A stretch of 64,000 nt of DNA from CAYTGR01 sp964437445 (GTDB taxonomy: Bacteria > Chloroflexota > Anaerolineae > B4-G1 > SLSP01), in contig CAYTGR010000021.1 in NCBI GenBank assembly GCA_964437445.1, positions 9,155 to 73,154 of the forward strand, read 5' to 3'. Position numbers and translations under genes: made by a program. A model generated the notes under the pieces. The model saw nothing but the letters and a program-made list of their open reading frames with translations. It had not been told where the DNA came from and did not search any database. This document shows, in pieces, positions 15,881-23,866 of this stretch; the stretch's first letter is position 1, and each line of letters opens with the position of its first letter.

Positions 15881-15959
15881 TGAAAATAGAAACCAGTTAA
15901 GTAGTGAGCAGAGAGCAGTAGCAGAAGTGCCTGTTTCCTGCTTACCGCTCACTGCTCAC
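15881..15959. repeat. Family C palindromic repeat (GTGAGCA / TGCTCAC)
   Basis: Starts TGAAAATAG, AACCAGTTAAGTAGTGAGCAG, and ends CCGCTCACTGCTCAC. The arms are heptamer-like and inverted. Close copies occur at 23737-23815 and, inverted, at 57941-58005. Confidence 0.8.
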
Positions 15960-16013
15960 ATTTTCATCCCCCTGCTGGTGAACGCCAGTTCATGAGGAAT
16001 TCCTCTGAAAATA
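15960..16013. repeat. Family B repeat module (full copy)
   Basis: About 54 bp: ATTTTCATCC, CTGCTGGTGAACGCCAG, TTCATGAGGAATTCCTC, TGAAAATA. The ends ATTTTCA and TGAAAAT are inverted repeats. CTGGTGAACGCCAG is a nested partial palindrome. Confidence 0.85.
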
Positions 16014-16252
16014 CAAGACTTTCTCACGCAAAGACGCAAAGAAAAACATTAAAAACTTGGCGGCTTAGCGTGAGATTTTCACTCTACCGCTGGTGCACCG
16101 CCGCGCATGGTGAATTCCTCTGGAAATAGTCACTCAGCCAATAGCAACGTAATGCGAACTTTAGTTCGCCGTCTTGGCTAAACGCTCAATTTTCATCCGA
16201 TCGTTGGTGCGCCCCGGCTCATGGGGAATTCCTTAGAACCTCGTTCTGCCTT
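16014..16252. repeat. Repeat-filled intergenic stretch, two more family B copies and hairpins
   Basis: No gene seen. It holds an inverted pair TCTCACGC ... GCGTGAGA (16021-16074) around the ACGCAAAG-type sequence, family B copies at 16075-16129 and 16189-16237, and a hairpin GCGAAC-TTTA-GTTCGC (16154-16169). Confidence 0.75.
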
Positions 16253-17143
16253 TCAGGGACTTGGGAAAGCCCGGAGTTCAGCGAACACCGCCTGCCCAAA
16301 CTCCCCGTAGTCAAAATCGGGGTGCCGGGTACCGGAGCGGCGCTGAATCCCTTCCTGGATCAGCGCCCACATCCCATCCCGCAGGCGGATCATGAACAGC
16401 ATCCGCCGCACGGCGGCCCGCTGTGCGGCGGTCACGGCACCGAAGTAACATTCCAACAGGTAATCCTGGAGCTCAGCCGGGAGCGGCCCCTCCGAATCAT
16501 AAGCATAGACGAGCGTCGCCAGGTCCAGATAGACATCGCCCATGCCGGCAAACTCCCAATCCAGGATACGAATCGCGCCGTCGTCCATGAAGTTGACCGA
16601 GAACAGGTCGTTGTGGCAGAACCCACGGATGGCGACCGGCTGTTGGGCCGCCTCAATGGCCCGCATCCGGTCCAGCAGCGCGTCAAAGCCGGCCGGCAAA
16701 GGTACTCCGAGCGTCAGCACGTCGTGTACGCGCGCCTCCACCCACCGAAACGGTGAAAAAGTGGCCTGGATCGGCGGGAGCCGGTGAAGCCGTTTGACCG
16801 TCTCTACCACCCGGCGGAGGTTCGCCGGGGTGCAATACTCCTCCAGGGTCAAATGGCGGCCGGCGAGCGCCCGCGTCACGCAGTGTCCCTCCGGCCAGAG
16901 AAAGTAGACCACCTCCGGGGCGATCCCTGCCTTCGCGGCGGCGCTCAGCGCCTCCCATTCGGCGGCGCGCTGGATCCCCAATAATGCCGTGTTCTCGCCA
17001 CTCACGCGCACGATGAAACGCTCACCGTTGACCGTGACACGGTAATTGGCGTTCGTCAGACCGCCGAGCGGCTCTACTTGCAGCGCTCCCGCAGCGGCCC
17101 AACCTGGGATACGGGCTAACACATCCTGGACTTTGATCGTCAT
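16253..17143 (-). CDS. Choline kinase / aminoglycoside phosphotransferase-like kinase
   Basis: A 296-aa small-molecule kinase of the choline kinase/APH fold. LGGLTNANYRV (N-terminal loop typical of choline/ethanolamine kinases), catalytic GFCHNDLFSVNFM (Brenner-type HxDxxxxN) and metal-binding ILDWEFAGMGDVYLDLA are all present, so it should be active. The substrate is probably choline, ethanolamine or a related amino alcohol; the family also includes aminoglycoside and thiamine kinases. It starts 10 bases after the methyltransferase gene and is likely in one operon with it, which hints at a shared head-group pathway without proving it. Confidence 0.8.
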   Translation of the reverse strand: MTIKVQDVLARIPGWAAAGALQVEPLGGLTNANYRVTVNGERFIVRVSGENTALLGIQRAAEWEALSAAAKAGIAPEVVYFLWPEGHCVTRALAGRHLTLEEYCTPANLRRVVETVKRLHRLPPIQATFSPFRWVEARVHDVLTLGVPLPAGFDALLDRMRAIEAAQQPVAIRGFCHNDLFSVNFMDDGAIRILDWEFAGMGDVYLDLATLVYAYDSEGPLPAELQDYLLECYFGAVTAAQRAAVRRMLFMIRLRDGMWALIQEGIQRRSGTRHPDFDYGEFGQAVFAELRAFPSP

Positions 17144-17153
17144 GGGAGTATCT

Positions 17154-17873
17154 TCAAACTCTCGGCTTCACGCCGAGGGCGAGGAGCGCCGTCGCGCTTT
17201 GAAATCCCACCGTCTGCAACCGCTCGCGCAAGGCGGCGCCACGCTGAAACAACGTCTCGGCTTCCGGCAGCTCTTGGGCGCGCTGGCAGTAGTGGTCTAT
17301 CCGGCCCTCCAATACCTTGAGAGTCTCAGGATCGCGCGGATCGCTCTCCAGGTCGGCCACGTCATAGCAGGCGCACTCGTTCAGAGCCAGCCCATCCACC
17401 AGTTCCACTAACTGCTGGCGGGTGAACGTCTCATTGTGGCTCCCCCCCAACGCGCGATCAATCTCGCCCCACCAATGGTGGACCATGACATGCGTCTGCT
17501 GCGCCTCGGTCAACCCGTCGCGGTACATTTCACTGAGGATGAAATGCCCGCCCGGTTTGAGCACACGCAGCATCTCGGCCAGCACCCGCGGCAGCTCGGC
17601 CAGGTGATGCAAGGAATGGGAGATGCAGACGGTATCAAATGCGGCGTCGGGAAAGTCCAGGTGCGCCGCATCCATGAGCAGGAAGTGGACCGCTTCGTGG
17701 GGAAACCGCTGACGAGCACTCTCCAGCGCGCGTTCACTGGCGTCAATGCCAGTGATGGTGGTATAATCGCGCAGGTTGTCCACCAACACCTGGATAAAGC
17801 CGCCGCCCCCGGTCGCCACGTCCAACACATGGCCGCCAGAAATGGAATTCAAAGCCTGTTGCCAGTTGTCCAT
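17154..17873 (-). CDS. Class I SAM-dependent methyltransferase
   Basis: A 239-aa methyltransferase of the UbiE/Methyltransf_11 type. It has motif I VLDVATGGGGFI, acidic motif ITGIDASERAL, DAAHLDFPDAAFDTV and SHSLHHLAELPRVLAEMLRVLKPGGHF. The start at 17873 is chosen because a TATAAT promoter lies at 17933-17928, making upstream in-frame Mets untranscribed. The substrate is unknown. Pairing with a choline-kinase-like gene allows phospholipid or amino-alcohol methylation as one guess. Confidence 0.85.
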   Translation of the reverse strand: MDNWQQALNSISGGHVLDVATGGGGFIQVLVDNLRDYTTITGIDASERALESARQRFPHEAVHFLLMDAAHLDFPDAAFDTVCISHSLHHLAELPRVLAEMLRVLKPGGHFILSEMYRDGLTEAQQTHVMVHHWWGEIDRALGGSHNETFTRQQLVELVDGLALNECACYDVADLESDPRDPETLKVLEGRIDHYCQRAQELPEAETLFQRGAALRERLQTVGFQSATALLALGVKPRV

Positions 17874-17927
17874 CCGTTGTAGAACCCCTTTCTGTTGTCG
17901 TAGTTTGATGCCAGACCAGCAAGCCCT

Positions 17928-17957
17928 ATTATACCGATGAACCGCCACCCTGTCATC
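17928..17957 (-). promoter_or_regulatory. Candidate promoter for the methyltransferase-kinase pair
   Basis: GATGAC (17957-17952), 18-base spacer, TATAAT (17933-17928). The -10 is perfect and the -35 weak. Predicted start near 17921, 48 bases before the ATG at 17873. Confidence 0.45.
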
Positions 17958-18068
17958 ATCCAAATGGAGGATTTGGGAAAACTTAGAGGAATCGCGTAGG
18001 CTATCTACTTGCCGCTTTATTCCTTCGTGGTAAGATGACCTCCATCCACTGGAGACCGGAGGTGCCGA

Positions 18069-18719
18069 ATGTTCCACGCTGCCGATCGGGTGTTAGTTGG
18101 AATTGCCAAGACGCCCCGTGATTTCGCCCTGGCGCGCGACGCCGGTTGGTACCGCATCCCGGCCGCCCACGCTCCTGCCAGCCTGGTGGATACCGCGGCG
18201 CTGGCGCTCTATTTTACTGCCGCCTTCGGGGAGGAACGGTGGGCCATCCACTGGTATGCCGAGGTGCGCGGCCACGAGCTGCTCCGCCGCCGCGACCTGT
18301 TGCCCGACGAGCCGGAGCACCGGCAGGCCGACGCCCCCTATTACAAGCTGGAGCTCGGCCCGTTGATCCAGCGCCGGCCCCCCATCCCCAGCCTGCGCTG
18401 GCGGCGTGTCACCTTCATTGAGACCACCTGGGACCGCTTCGCCGCCGCCGAGGAGATCAACGATCTCTACGTCTCCGGCGCTGACGGGCTTTACGTCACC
18501 CTCAAAGAGAGCGGCTTCTTCCCGGAGCGGGAATACGTCATCTGCGAGGGGGGAACCGACTACGTCGCCGACCTGGCCATCCCCTGCCGGGCAGGGACCG
18601 TCGCCGTAGTGTTGGGCGAGCGTCCCGCCCCGGCGGCCGCGCTGCGCCAGGCCGACCCAGAGGCCGTGCGCGCCGCCGTCGCCCGGCTTGGCGGGCCAGT
18701 AATTCCTACGGCGGCCTGA
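18069..18719 (+). CDS. Conserved hypothetical protein
   Basis: A 216-aa soluble protein of no assigned function. The N-terminal half starts RVLVGIAKTPRDFALARDAGWYRIP and contains FGEERWAIHWYAEVRGHELLRRRDLLPDEP, rich in Trp and Arg. The C-terminal part contains EYVICEGGTDYVADLAIPC. It has no signal peptide or membrane helix. GGAGG lies 6 bases before the ATG. The next gene starts 11 bases downstream. I recognise it only as a conserved uncharacterised family; the conserved acidic and Lys residues could fit a nuclease fold, but this is a guess. Confidence 0.7.
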   Translation: MFHAADRVLVGIAKTPRDFALARDAGWYRIPAAHAPASLVDTAALALYFTAAFGEERWAIHWYAEVRGHELLRRRDLLPDEPEHRQADAPYYKLELGPLIQRRPPIPSLRWRRVTFIETTWDRFAAAEEINDLYVSGADGLYVTLKESGFFPEREYVICEGGTDYVADLAIPCRAGTVAVVLGERPAPAAALRQADPEAVRAAVARLGGPVIPTAA

Positions 18720-18730
18720 GGTCCAGACCG

Positions 18731-19609
18731 ATGCCCCACCCGCCACGACCGCTGACCGACACGCTTTGGGTGGCGCAAAGCCGCTTTTTTCTCACCAATA
18801 GCGGCCTTTTCATCCACCACGGCGAGGCCATCCTGATTGATCCCGCGCTGACGCCCGCGGAGCTGGCCACGCTCGCGCAGTTCCTCACAGCGCAGGATGC
18901 CACCCCTGAGGCGCTGATTATCACGCACGCGCATTGGGATCACCTGCTGGGGCCACGCGAGTTTCCCGGCGTGCCGGTCGTCGTCCAGGCGCGCTACCAC
19001 GAGGTCGTCGGTAAGCACAGCGACGACCTGAGCCGGCAGGTCGCCGCGTGGGCCGCGCAGGAGCAGATTGCAGGGGCGGCGCTGCCGATCCCTCCCCAGC
19101 CGGCAATCGTTTTTGCCGATGATTTTCTGTTAGGGGTGGACGATTGGAGGTTGGAGTTGTACCACGCGCCCGGCCACGCCCCCGACCAGTGCATCGTCTA
19201 CGAGCCGGCAAGCGGCACCCTCTGGGCCGCCGACCAGCTGAGCGACGTGGAGATTCCCTTAATCAGCGACCGCCTGGAGGCCTACGAACGGACGCTGGAC
19301 CGGCTGGCCGGGCTGGAGATCCGCACCTTGATTCCCGGCCACGGCACGCCCACGACCGATCCGGCCGCCATTCGCACCCGGTTGGCCGAAGATCGCGCCT
19401 ACCTGGCCGCCCTGCGCACGCAGGTCACACAGGCCGTGCTGCAGGGTCGCACCGCCGAGGAAACGGTGGCGGCCTGCGCCAGCCTGCTCTTCCGCGCGCC
19501 GGAGTTGAACGCCGGCTACCATCGCTGGAACGTGGAGAGCGTCTATCTGGAGCTGGGAGGTCAGGCCGGACCGGGGACGCTGGGATGGGAGCAGGAATGG
19601 GTAGCGTGA
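18731..19609 (+). CDS. MBL-fold metallo-hydrolase
   Basis: A 292-aa metallo-beta-lactamase-fold hydrolase. The dinuclear metal site motifs are present: THAHWDHLLG (HxHxDH), APGHAPDQ (third His), an Asp in WAADQLSD and the last His in IPGHGTP. A C-terminal helical region follows, as in GloB-like and LACTB2-like members. The substrate cannot be told; a thioester or nucleic acid is possible. It follows the hypothetical gene by 11 bases. Its TGA stop is the first base triplet of a TGAAACG repeat array. Confidence 0.85.
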   Translation: MPHPPRPLTDTLWVAQSRFFLTNSGLFIHHGEAILIDPALTPAELATLAQFLTAQDATPEALIITHAHWDHLLGPREFPGVPVVVQARYHEVVGKHSDDLSRQVAAWAAQEQIAGAALPIPPQPAIVFADDFLLGVDDWRLELYHAPGHAPDQCIVYEPASGTLWAADQLSDVEIPLISDRLEAYERTLDRLAGLEIRTLIPGHGTPTTDPAAIRTRLAEDRAYLAALRTQVTQAVLQGRTAEETVAACASLLFRAPELNAGYHRWNVESVYLELGGQAGPGTLGWEQEWVA

Positions 19610-19655
19610 AACGTGAAACGTGAAACGTGAAGCGTGAAACATGAAACGTGAAATG
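19607..19655. repeat. 7-bp tandem repeat, TGAAACG type, seven copies
   Basis: TGAAACG x3, TGAAGCG, TGAAACA, TGAAACG, TGAAATG in unbroken phase. The unit is the reverse complement of the CGTTTCA unit at 5540-5623. The TGA of unit one is the stop codon of the MBL gene. Confidence 0.9.
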
Positions 19656-19686
19656 TGATTAGGTGAGGGCTTAGGGGGCAGGCTGG

Positions 19687-20538
19687 ATGGAACTTGCATG
19701 GGAACGGGTACGGGCTTATCGCGCCGCGACTTACCGGTTGACGCGGCGGGTGACGACGCCGGAGGAGGCGATTGCCTTCGTCAACGAGCGCGGCTTCGTC
19801 TATTTCTGGCCGATCCAGGGCGTGACGCTGCCCAGCCTGTGGGCCGCGGTCGCGGGCGACCGCCCTGTCCCCAACGAACACGACGATCCGGGCCACGTCA
19901 CCTGGGGCTGGAAAGATGCGCTGTTGGGCCAGCGTCGCTGGTATTACGCCAAGGTGTTGCGGAAGAAAGCGACGTTGATCGCGCTGGACATTGTCCCGTA
20001 CTTCTACGCGCTGAGCGAGAACTACGGCGATTACACCGAGGATTATCTGGAGCAATACCGCCAGGGCCGGTTGACGCAAGAGGCTAAGGCCATCTACGAG
20101 GCGCTGCTGCAGGAAGGGCCGCTGCACACGTTAGCGTTGCGCGAGGCGGCGCACTTGACCAGCGCCGAAAGCGACTATCGCTTTAACCGGGCCTTAGATG
20201 CACTGCAGGCCGATTTCAAGCTCCTGCCGGTAGGAGTAGCCGAAGCCGGGGCCTGGCGCTATGCGTTCATCTACGACCTCGTCGCGCGCCACTACCCGGA
20301 GTTGCCGGAGCAGGCCCACGCCATCGGCCTCAGTGAGGCGCAGCAGCAGCTGACCGAATGCTATTTCCGCTCCGTGGGCGCGGCGCAGCTGCGGGATGTG
20401 GTCAAGCTGTTTGGGTGGGCGGCGGCCGAGGGAGAAGCAGCCATCGCGCGGTTAGTGCGGGCCGGCCACCTCCTGCGCGGCCTCACGCTGCCCGGTCAGC
20501 CGGGAGAGTGGGTAGCGTTGCCGGAATTGAACACCTGA
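19687..20538 (+). CDS. AlkZ/YcaQ-related winged-helix protein
   Basis: A 283-aa protein resembling the AlkZ (YcaQ) family of winged-helix DNA glycosylases that remove bulky or crosslinked alkylated bases. Visible family-like segments are FVYFWPIQGVTLPSLWAAV, EHDDPGHVTWGWKDALLGQRRWYYAKVLRKKATLIALD and HTH-like LHTLALREAAHL. The catalytic QxQ motif of true AlkZ was not clearly found, so it may be a non-canonical paralogue. It stands alone between a repeat array and a convergent gene. Confidence 0.6.
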   Translation: MELAWERVRAYRAATYRLTRRVTTPEEAIAFVNERGFVYFWPIQGVTLPSLWAAVAGDRPVPNEHDDPGHVTWGWKDALLGQRRWYYAKVLRKKATLIALDIVPYFYALSENYGDYTEDYLEQYRQGRLTQEAKAIYEALLQEGPLHTLALREAAHLTSAESDYRFNRALDALQADFKLLPVGVAEAGAWRYAFIYDLVARHYPELPEQAHAIGLSEAQQQLTECYFRSVGAAQLRDVVKLFGWAAAEGEAAIARLVRAGHLLRGLTLPGQPGEWVALPELNT

Positions 20539-20606
20539 TCAGAGCACAAACAGGCGCGGGCATTGCCCCGGTGAAATTTTGGTTGTCAACCCGCTACCCC
20601 ATGATT

Positions 20607-20628
20607 GCCCGCCGACACAGCGGCGGGC
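20607..20628. terminator. Hairpin between convergent genes
   Basis: GCCCGCCG-ACACAG-CGGCGGGC, a perfect 8-bp GC stem between the stops of the AlkZ-like gene and the ABC permease. No T-run, so a bidirectional terminator is only inferred. Confidence 0.4.
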
Positions 20629-20651
20629 GGCCATAATCGGCAGCCCCCTGG

Positions 20652-21458
20652 TTACGCCAGGAACATCCCCGCCAGGTACGGGATCAACACCAACAGCCCC
20701 ATCAGCGGATGGCCGCGCCGGGCCTGGTTGCGGTTATCCCAGTTGAAAAGGTAGATAGCCAGCCCGTAAGCCAGCAGCCCGCTGCTGACCAGCACCGCTA
20801 CCGACACCAACGGCTTGAAAACCGTCGCCTGTTGATAGGCCAGCCCCAGGAGCGCCTGCATCACGTGGGAGGTCGGCAGTAGACCAGCGAAGGGTTGCAC
20901 CGATTTCGGCAACATCTCCAGTGGCACCATCAGCCCACCGATCAGCATGGAGGGCAGAAAGATGAGCTGGGACCAGAGCACAGTCGCGCGCCCGCTGCTG
21001 GAAACAACGCCGATCAGCGCACCGAGGCCGCTATAAACGCAGGCCAGCAGCAAGGTGATCCCTACAAACGCGCCCCAATGCGTTGGCAGCGTGCCCTTAA
21101 AGAGCGGCGCGGTCACGACGATGATCGTGGCCACGATGAGCGAATGAAAAATCGTCGTCAGGGTCGGGACGATCAGGATGGAGGTCGCCGGGACCCCGTT
21201 GATCTTGAAGCTGCGGTAGATGCCGGCTTCTCGCGATTCCACCAACGGCGTGGGCAGCCCCAGGATGGGACCCACCATCACCACAAAAATCACCATCGCC
21301 GGCACCAACGTCTCGCGGAAAAGCGGGTTGATTTGCGTCATCACCACGCCCATCATGATATAAAAGCCTAACGGGAACAGGTAATTCAAGAGCAGCGAGG
21401 TTGGGTTGCGCAGCCCGGTCTTAAACTCAAAAGCGAAATGGTTCAGAAAGGCCGTCAT
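20652..21458 (-). CDS. ABC-2 type transporter permease
   Basis: A 268-aa integral membrane protein with about six helices and an ABC-2 permease pattern: RNPTSLLLNYLFPLGFYIMMG at the N-terminus, ESREAGIYRSFKINGVP, and FLPSMLIGGLMVPLEMLPKSVQPFAGLLPTSHVMQALLG. With the ATPase gene upstream (4-base ATGA overlap) it forms a two-component exporter of the drug, lipid or polysaccharide export class. Substrate unknown. Confidence 0.9.
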   Translation of the reverse strand: MTAFLNHFAFEFKTGLRNPTSLLLNYLFPLGFYIMMGVVMTQINPLFRETLVPAMVIFVVMVGPILGLPTPLVESREAGIYRSFKINGVPATSILIVPTLTTIFHSLIVATIIVVTAPLFKGTLPTHWGAFVGITLLLACVYSGLGALIGVVSSSGRATVLWSQLIFLPSMLIGGLMVPLEMLPKSVQPFAGLLPTSHVMQALLGLAYQQATVFKPLVSVAVLVSSGLLAYGLAIYLFNWDNRNQARRGHPLMGLLVLIPYLAGMFLA

Positions 21459-22369
21459 GACGCACCTCCTACCGTCGTAATTTCCAGGAAACGTTCCTCC
21501 AGCGAGGGCCGCTCCACCCGCAGGTCAATCAATTTGTCTTGCTGCGTGTTGAGGTAAGCCAGGATTGCCGACACCGTGGGGCCGGGATCGGTGCTGTAGT
21601 AAATGGCATACTCGTCGCGGTACAGCCGCTGATGGACGGCCGGGAAGACGACATCAGCGTTGGCCAGGATAGATTGCTCGGTGCGGACCGAAACCTTGGT
21701 GAAACCGGAACCGGTCGCGGTCAGTTCCTGCGGCGAACCGGTGGCAACGATCCGCCCCCGCAACAGAATGGCGACGCGGTCGGCCAGCTTCTCGGCCTCG
21801 GCCATGTCGTGCGTCGCCAGAATGATGGTAACGCCGGCGGCCTTGAGCTCCGCCATCAGGGTGTGCAGTTCCACGCGGGAATTGACATCCAGCCCGGCGG
21901 TCGGTTCATCCAGGAAGATAACAGAAGGTTGGTGGGCTATCGCCAGGGCCAGGGCCAGCCGTCGCTGCTGTCCAGCCGAGAGCTCGCTATACTGGCTATG
22001 GCGCTTCTCCTCCAGGTTCAGCCGTTTCAGCAGATCGTAGCGCGGCGCAACGCCGTGGTAGGCGCAAAAAAAGCGGATGGCCTCCTCAGCCGACATCGTC
22101 GCTGGCAACCCCGAGGTCTGCAACTGCACCCCGATCAAGTGCGGCAGGCGGCGCGGTTCGCGGGTCGGGTCCACACCCTGAACGCGGAGCACTCCCCCGT
22201 CAGGACGGCGGATACCCTCCAGACACTCCAAAGTGGTGGTCTTGCCCGCCCCGTTGGGCCCCAGCAGGCCAAAGATCTCACCCGGGTAAACCTCAAAACT
22301 AATGTTATCCACGGCAACCACCTTGCCGTAGACCTTACAAAAATCACGCACCGTCAAAATAGCTTCCAT
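21455..22369 (-). CDS. ABC transporter ATP-binding protein
   Basis: A 304-aa ATPase partner of the ABC-2 permease. Walker A GPNGAGKTT, signature LSAGQQRRLALALAIA (Ala in place of the usual Gly at position 3), Walker B VIFLDEPTAGLD and switch His in ILATHDMAEAEKLADR. A C-terminal ~80-residue extension (SVRTEQSILANADVVF... SLEERFLEIT) is typical of CcmA-like drug exporters. The ATG at 22369 with GGAGG upstream is preferred over a start 45 bases earlier. A promoter-like site ~320 bases upstream leaves an unusually long leader. Confidence 0.92.
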   Translation of the reverse strand: MEAILTVRDFCKVYGKVVAVDNISFEVYPGEIFGLLGPNGAGKTTTLECLEGIRRPDGGVLRVQGVDPTREPRRLPHLIGVQLQTSGLPATMSAEEAIRFFCAYHGVAPRYDLLKRLNLEEKRHSQYSELSAGQQRRLALALAIAHQPSVIFLDEPTAGLDVNSRVELHTLMAELKAAGVTIILATHDMAEAEKLADRVAILLRGRIVATGSPQELTATGSGFTKVSVRTEQSILANADVVFPAVHQRLYRDEYAIYYSTDPGPTVSAILAYLNTQQDKLIDLRVERPSLEERFLEITTVGGAS

Positions 22370-22689
22370 AGGCCTTCCCTCCGTCACTCTCTCCGCTCCT
22401 TGTTTTGAGTCCACTGCAAAAAGCCTAAAATCTCATGCTAAGTGCGGAACGGCCACAACACCAGGTACACTGCCATAAGCGGGCGCACTCATCCCAACGT
22501 AGCAACGAAACCGGCGCACAAGGAGCGGTAGTTCATGCGATCAATCTTCACGATGACCAGATTTGCCCTTCAGCTATCATCCATCGTCCAGGGTTTTATT
22601 GCGAGGCTACAACGGCTGGCCTAAATTCTCGGTGCTCTCAGCGGGAATGGTTCCGGCCACACCAATTCTGTGATAAAAATTGTTTTTTG
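22370..22689 (-). other. Long untranslated leader of the ABC operon
   Basis: About 310 bases separate the predicted start (near 22683) from the ABC gene. No confident ORF or known riboswitch was recognised. Short minus-strand ORFs exist without ribosome sites, for example one giving MNYRSLCAGFVATLG, which may be a decayed gene fragment. Confidence 0.35.
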
Positions 22690-22717
22690 AGTATAGGGGA
22701 AACGCTGTTCCTGTCAA
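22690..22717 (-). promoter_or_regulatory. Promoter for the ABC exporter
   Basis: TTGACA (22717-22712), 16-base spacer, TATACT (22695-22690). Near consensus. Confidence 0.6.
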
Positions 22718-22835
22718 GCCAGCACGGAAGAGTTCAACCTCCTGCCCCCCCGCCTGGCGCTGGGGAGCAAAGGGGCTGGGAAGATAGGGAGCAAGAAAGA
22801 TTCCGCGTTCTCAGCGATCAAAAGGCTGGCATAAC

Positions 22836-22876
22836 AGGGGGAGTTGGTGCGGTTTCGCCACGCACAAACTCCCCCT
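22836..22876 (-). terminator. Hairpin downstream of the first trkA
   Basis: AGGGGGAGTT/GTGCG arms pair with CGCAC/AACTCCCCCT around a ~9-base loop. It lies 37 bases after the trkA stop on the minus strand. The T-run is weak in both directions. No gene is seen in the remaining sequence between 22718 and 22912. Confidence 0.5.
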
Positions 22877-22912
22877 TTGCTCTTCTAACGCAGACTAAAT
22901 CCAATACGGGGC

Positions 22913-23605
22913 TCAGGCTCGGCCGGCCGATGGTGACTTTCGTCCCAGCAGAGTCGCCAGATCAGATACCTGTGAAGCATGAACCAGCGCCAATACCTCA
23001 TCGGCCGGTTGAAAGACCAGTTCCCCGTGGGGAATGATAAGTGTGTCCTGGCGCAGCAGGGCAACCAGAATACACTGTTTAGGCCAAGTCACGCTGCTGA
23101 GCGGCTGCCCGATCACGGCCGAATCTGGATCCACCTTTTCTTCCACCAGCGAATATTGCCCTTTGTGCAGTTTGACCAGCGTCACCATGTCGCCCAGCGA
23201 CATCTCCTCGGCGATCAATTTGCCCATCAGGTCGGCCTGATTGAGCGCCACATCCACGCCCATGGTAGGAGTAAAGAGCCAGGCGTTTTTGGGGTTGTTG
23301 ACCCGCGCAATAACGCGCGGCACGCCAAACTCAAACCGGGCCAGCGTCGTCACGACCAGATTGACCTCATCGGAACCGGTGACGGCCGCGACCACATCGG
23401 CATGAGCCAAGCCGGCCGCCTCCAACACGGTGGGATCGGTCCCGCTGCCCTCCACCACTGCTGTCTCCGGCAGCTCCTGGCGTAACCGCAGCACTTCCTC
23501 GTGGCGGATTTCCAGCAGCTTGACCCCGTGGCCTTCCTTCAACAATAGATCGGCCAGGTAAGTGCCGACTTTGCCGCCGCCAATGATGATCACCTTCATA
23601 CTCAT
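22913..23605 (-). CDS. TrkA/KtrA-type RCK protein (paralogue 1)
   Basis: A 230-aa cytoplasmic regulator of potassium uptake. The RCK_N Rossmann domain has VIIIGGGKVGTYLADLLLKEGH and an acidic end to strand 2 (LLEIRHEE), typical for NAD(H) binding, then the ATVGT-like AAVTGSDEVNLV. The RCK_C domain occupies ~140-220. The start ATG 23605 has AAAGGAG 5 bases upstream. No TrkH/KtrB membrane subunit is in the window. It lies near a second paralogue, a P-type ATPase and kdp, so K+ control is a fair inference. Confidence 0.85.
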   Translation of the reverse strand: MSMKVIIIGGGKVGTYLADLLLKEGHGVKLLEIRHEEVLRLRQELPETAVVEGSGTDPTVLEAAGLAHADVVAAVTGSDEVNLVVTTLARFEFGVPRVIARVNNPKNAWLFTPTMGVDVALNQADLMGKLIAEEMSLGDMVTLVKLHKGQYSLVEEKVDPDSAVIGQPLSSVTWPKQCILVALLRQDTLIIPHGELVFQPADEVLALVHASQVSDLATLLGRKSPSAGRA

Positions 23606-23631
23606 TCCTGCTCCTTTGAAAATAGCGCTTT

Positions 23632-23686
23632 GCTTGTAGTCAGGCGCTTTAGCGCCGTCCAACGCGCTGAAGCGCGTTACTACGAG
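23632..23686. repeat. Family A double-hairpin repeat
   Basis: CTTGTAGTCA, GGCGCTTTAGCGCC, spacer, ACGCGCTGAAGCGCGT, TACTACGAG. It is directly followed by family B, C and B modules (23690-23863), giving a compact repeat island between the two trkA genes. Confidence 0.85.
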
Positions 23687-23689
23687 CCA

Positions 23690-23863
23690 ATTTTCATCCC
23701 ACGGCTGGTGAACGCCAGTTCATGGGGAATTCCTCTGAAAATAGCAACCAGTTAAGTAGTGAGCAGAGAGCAGCCGGTAGAAGTTCCTGTTTCCTGCTTA
23801 CCGCTCACTGCTCACATTTTCATCCCACCGCTGGTGCACGCCAGGTCATGGTGAATTCCTCTC
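23690..23863. repeat. Composite repeat island, family B-C-B
   Basis: Family B at 23690-23744 (ATTTTCATCC ... TGAAAATAG), family C at 23737-23815 (AACCAGTTAAGTAGTGAGCAG ... GCTCACTGCTCAC) and family B again at 23816-23863. The C-B order is the same as at 15881-16013, so the modules travel or form as a composite. Confidence 0.8.
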
Positions 23864-23866
23864 CGA

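Noticed and set aside
17874..18077. Longer start for the methyltransferase
   Set aside because: A TATAAT promoter lies inside the extension and the upstream residues match nothing in the family; the extension would also overlap the divergent gene start.
22501..22600. Transposase remnant upstream of the ABC genes
   Set aside because: A short frame (MNYRSLCAGFVATLG) looks protein-like but has no recognisable family motif and no inverted ends were found.
22370..22689. T-box riboswitch in the ABC leader
   Set aside because: GGTGTGGCCGG is superficially T-box-like, but there is no GGTGGNACCGCG antiterminator and no terminator before the gene.
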